Of a stretch of 64,000 bases of DNA, positions 63,222-64,000 are shown piece after piece. A program made the translations under genes and the position numbers. Within the stretch, counting starts at the first letter, position 1; every line of letters starts with the position of its first letter. Under the pieces are notes generated by a model. The model saw only the letters and a list, made by a program, of their open reading frames with translations, had not been told where the DNA came from and ran no database searches. Source of the DNA: Archivesica marissinica (taxonomy: Eukaryota > Mollusca > Bivalvia > Venerida > Vesicomyidae); contig CM026404.1 of assembly GCA_014843695.1 (NCBI GenBank), positions 600,601 through 664,600 of the forward strand, in the 5' to 3' direction.

Positions 63222-63350
63222 TTAATGGATCACAGGAGTCGGCCACAAGGTCTTTAGGAGGTCATAGCGTCGTGTATCCATAGCATTAGTATACATAGAG
63301 AACACTATTGACCTTAAACACCTTGTGGTCGGCTCCTGTGGAATGGATAC
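63222..63350. mobile_element. small foldback element with imperfect inverted repeats
   Basis: CACAGGAGTCGGCCACAAGG on the left and CCTTGTGGTCGGCTCCTGTG on the right are inverted with few mismatches, and the similarity continues inward (TCTTTAGGAGGTC against GACCTTAAACA). About 125 bp with an AT-rich centre; probable small MITE or hairpin. Only one copy in the window. Confidence 0.7.
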
Positions 63351-64000
63351 TCATATATTAAAAGTTAATTAGTTTTCCCATATTCGCACAAGGACTACGA
63401 CTTGAGTAACATGCACATTACAGCCATATACCACACGATAATAGTAGATATATATATGTATGCTCACTAGTCTATTAGTAGTTATATAATTTTATATCGT
63501 TAGTTTTCATTAGTCTGCTGTAAACATCGGCTTGAATTTTAAATCTTAAATCTACCGGAAGAGGTAGTTGTCATACATACAATGAGAAACATTAGTCAGT
63601 TACTGCCCCTGAATACTCCTAATAGTATATTGGTCCTCTTAATTGGTTTCCTGTTTTTTATCGTTGCTTCCTTTGCACCACACGTTTTCCATTCTCATCC
63701 GTATTCACGCCTTATAATAATTAAATTATGAAATTATTAATTCTCGACAAATATTCTTGTCCAATGGATACCTTACTGTAAAAATTGGTTCAATTAATTA
63801 ACACGATTTTGATAAAATTACATTTATCCTAACGAAACATCTGTTTAGACAACAACAGTAAAAACAAAGGATTCCAACTAAAAGGACCAATATACATTTC
63901 GGGATAAATCTGACTTTATCCACCAAGGGAGGTAATAGAAAACCCAGTAATGTCTCTCATTGGATAACCTGGGTTCCAGGTAGCATAGCCTGTGGTTTAC
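63351..64000. other. unique DNA to the right edge
   Basis: No gene recognised. The last 40 bases include AACCTGGGTTCCAGG and TAGCCTGTGG, which resemble the MITE terminus TAGCCTGGG, but the match is too short to call. Confidence 0.45.

Noticed and set aside
63960..64000. A third MULE-like MITE at the right edge
   Set aside because: Only short TAGCCTG and CCTGGGTTCCAG matches; no inverted end or duplication can be seen before the window stops.

Overview
The window is nuclear DNA from an animal, most likely a mollusc and probably a bivalve. The genes have spliced exons with GT/AG borders. There are many tRNA-derived SINEs, and one at 26471-26740 resembles a SINE family I know from heterodont bivalves (from memory, not searched). 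Small TIR elements and very large minisatellites fill most of the rest. There is no bacterial or viral gene organisation and no operon. Three runs of exactly 1000 N (3438-4437, 16068-17067, 41883-42882) are scaffold gaps, and all of them touch tandem arrays.

Two real genes can be read exon by exon. (1) A DNAJC4-like J-domain membrane co-chaperone lies on the + strand, in exons 9668-9788, 11121-11347, 12597-12788, 18966-19049 and 20734-20863 (stop). About 250 codons are present and the first coding exon was not found. (2) A SMOC-like secreted modular calcium-binding protein lies on the - strand, in exons 60128-60241, 47551-47655, 45998-46234, 44068-44167, 33347-33431, 32483-32642 and 31160-31239 (stop). 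These give 292 codons covering a linker, a thyroglobulin type-1 domain, an EF-hand EC domain and the C-terminus. The N-terminal half lies beyond the right edge. All exon phases join without a gap in both genes. The genes converge on about 10 kb of intergenic DNA (20864-31159) made of SINEs, MITEs and minisatellites.

Layout: 1-3437, 54-bp array; 4438-9667, MITEs, a SINE and a 15/20-bp array; 9668-20863, DNAJC4 with arrays in its introns; 20864-31159, intergenic; 31160-60241, SMOC with about 8.5 kb of a 73-77-bp array in one intron and three arrays (30-bp, 13-bp and 47-bp units) in another; 60242-64000, mostly unique DNA, either upstream intron or flank.

The main observation is that several minisatellites have grown out of splice junctions. 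The 28/24-bp array of DNAJC4 intron 3 starts at the exon-3 donor and copies it about 120 times (CA|GTAAGT with 12 nt of exon). The SMOC array starts at an exon donor and copies it more than 100 times (G|GTGAGT). The next DNAJC4 donor is repeated four times in 39-bp units. The DNAJC4 J-domain acceptor is duplicated in frame, 33 bp apart, with a second HPD motif. Other minisatellites grew inside or at the end of transposable elements. So tandem repeats here start on pre-existing functional DNA, and at two genes they turn a single 5' splice site into a field of more than a hundred.
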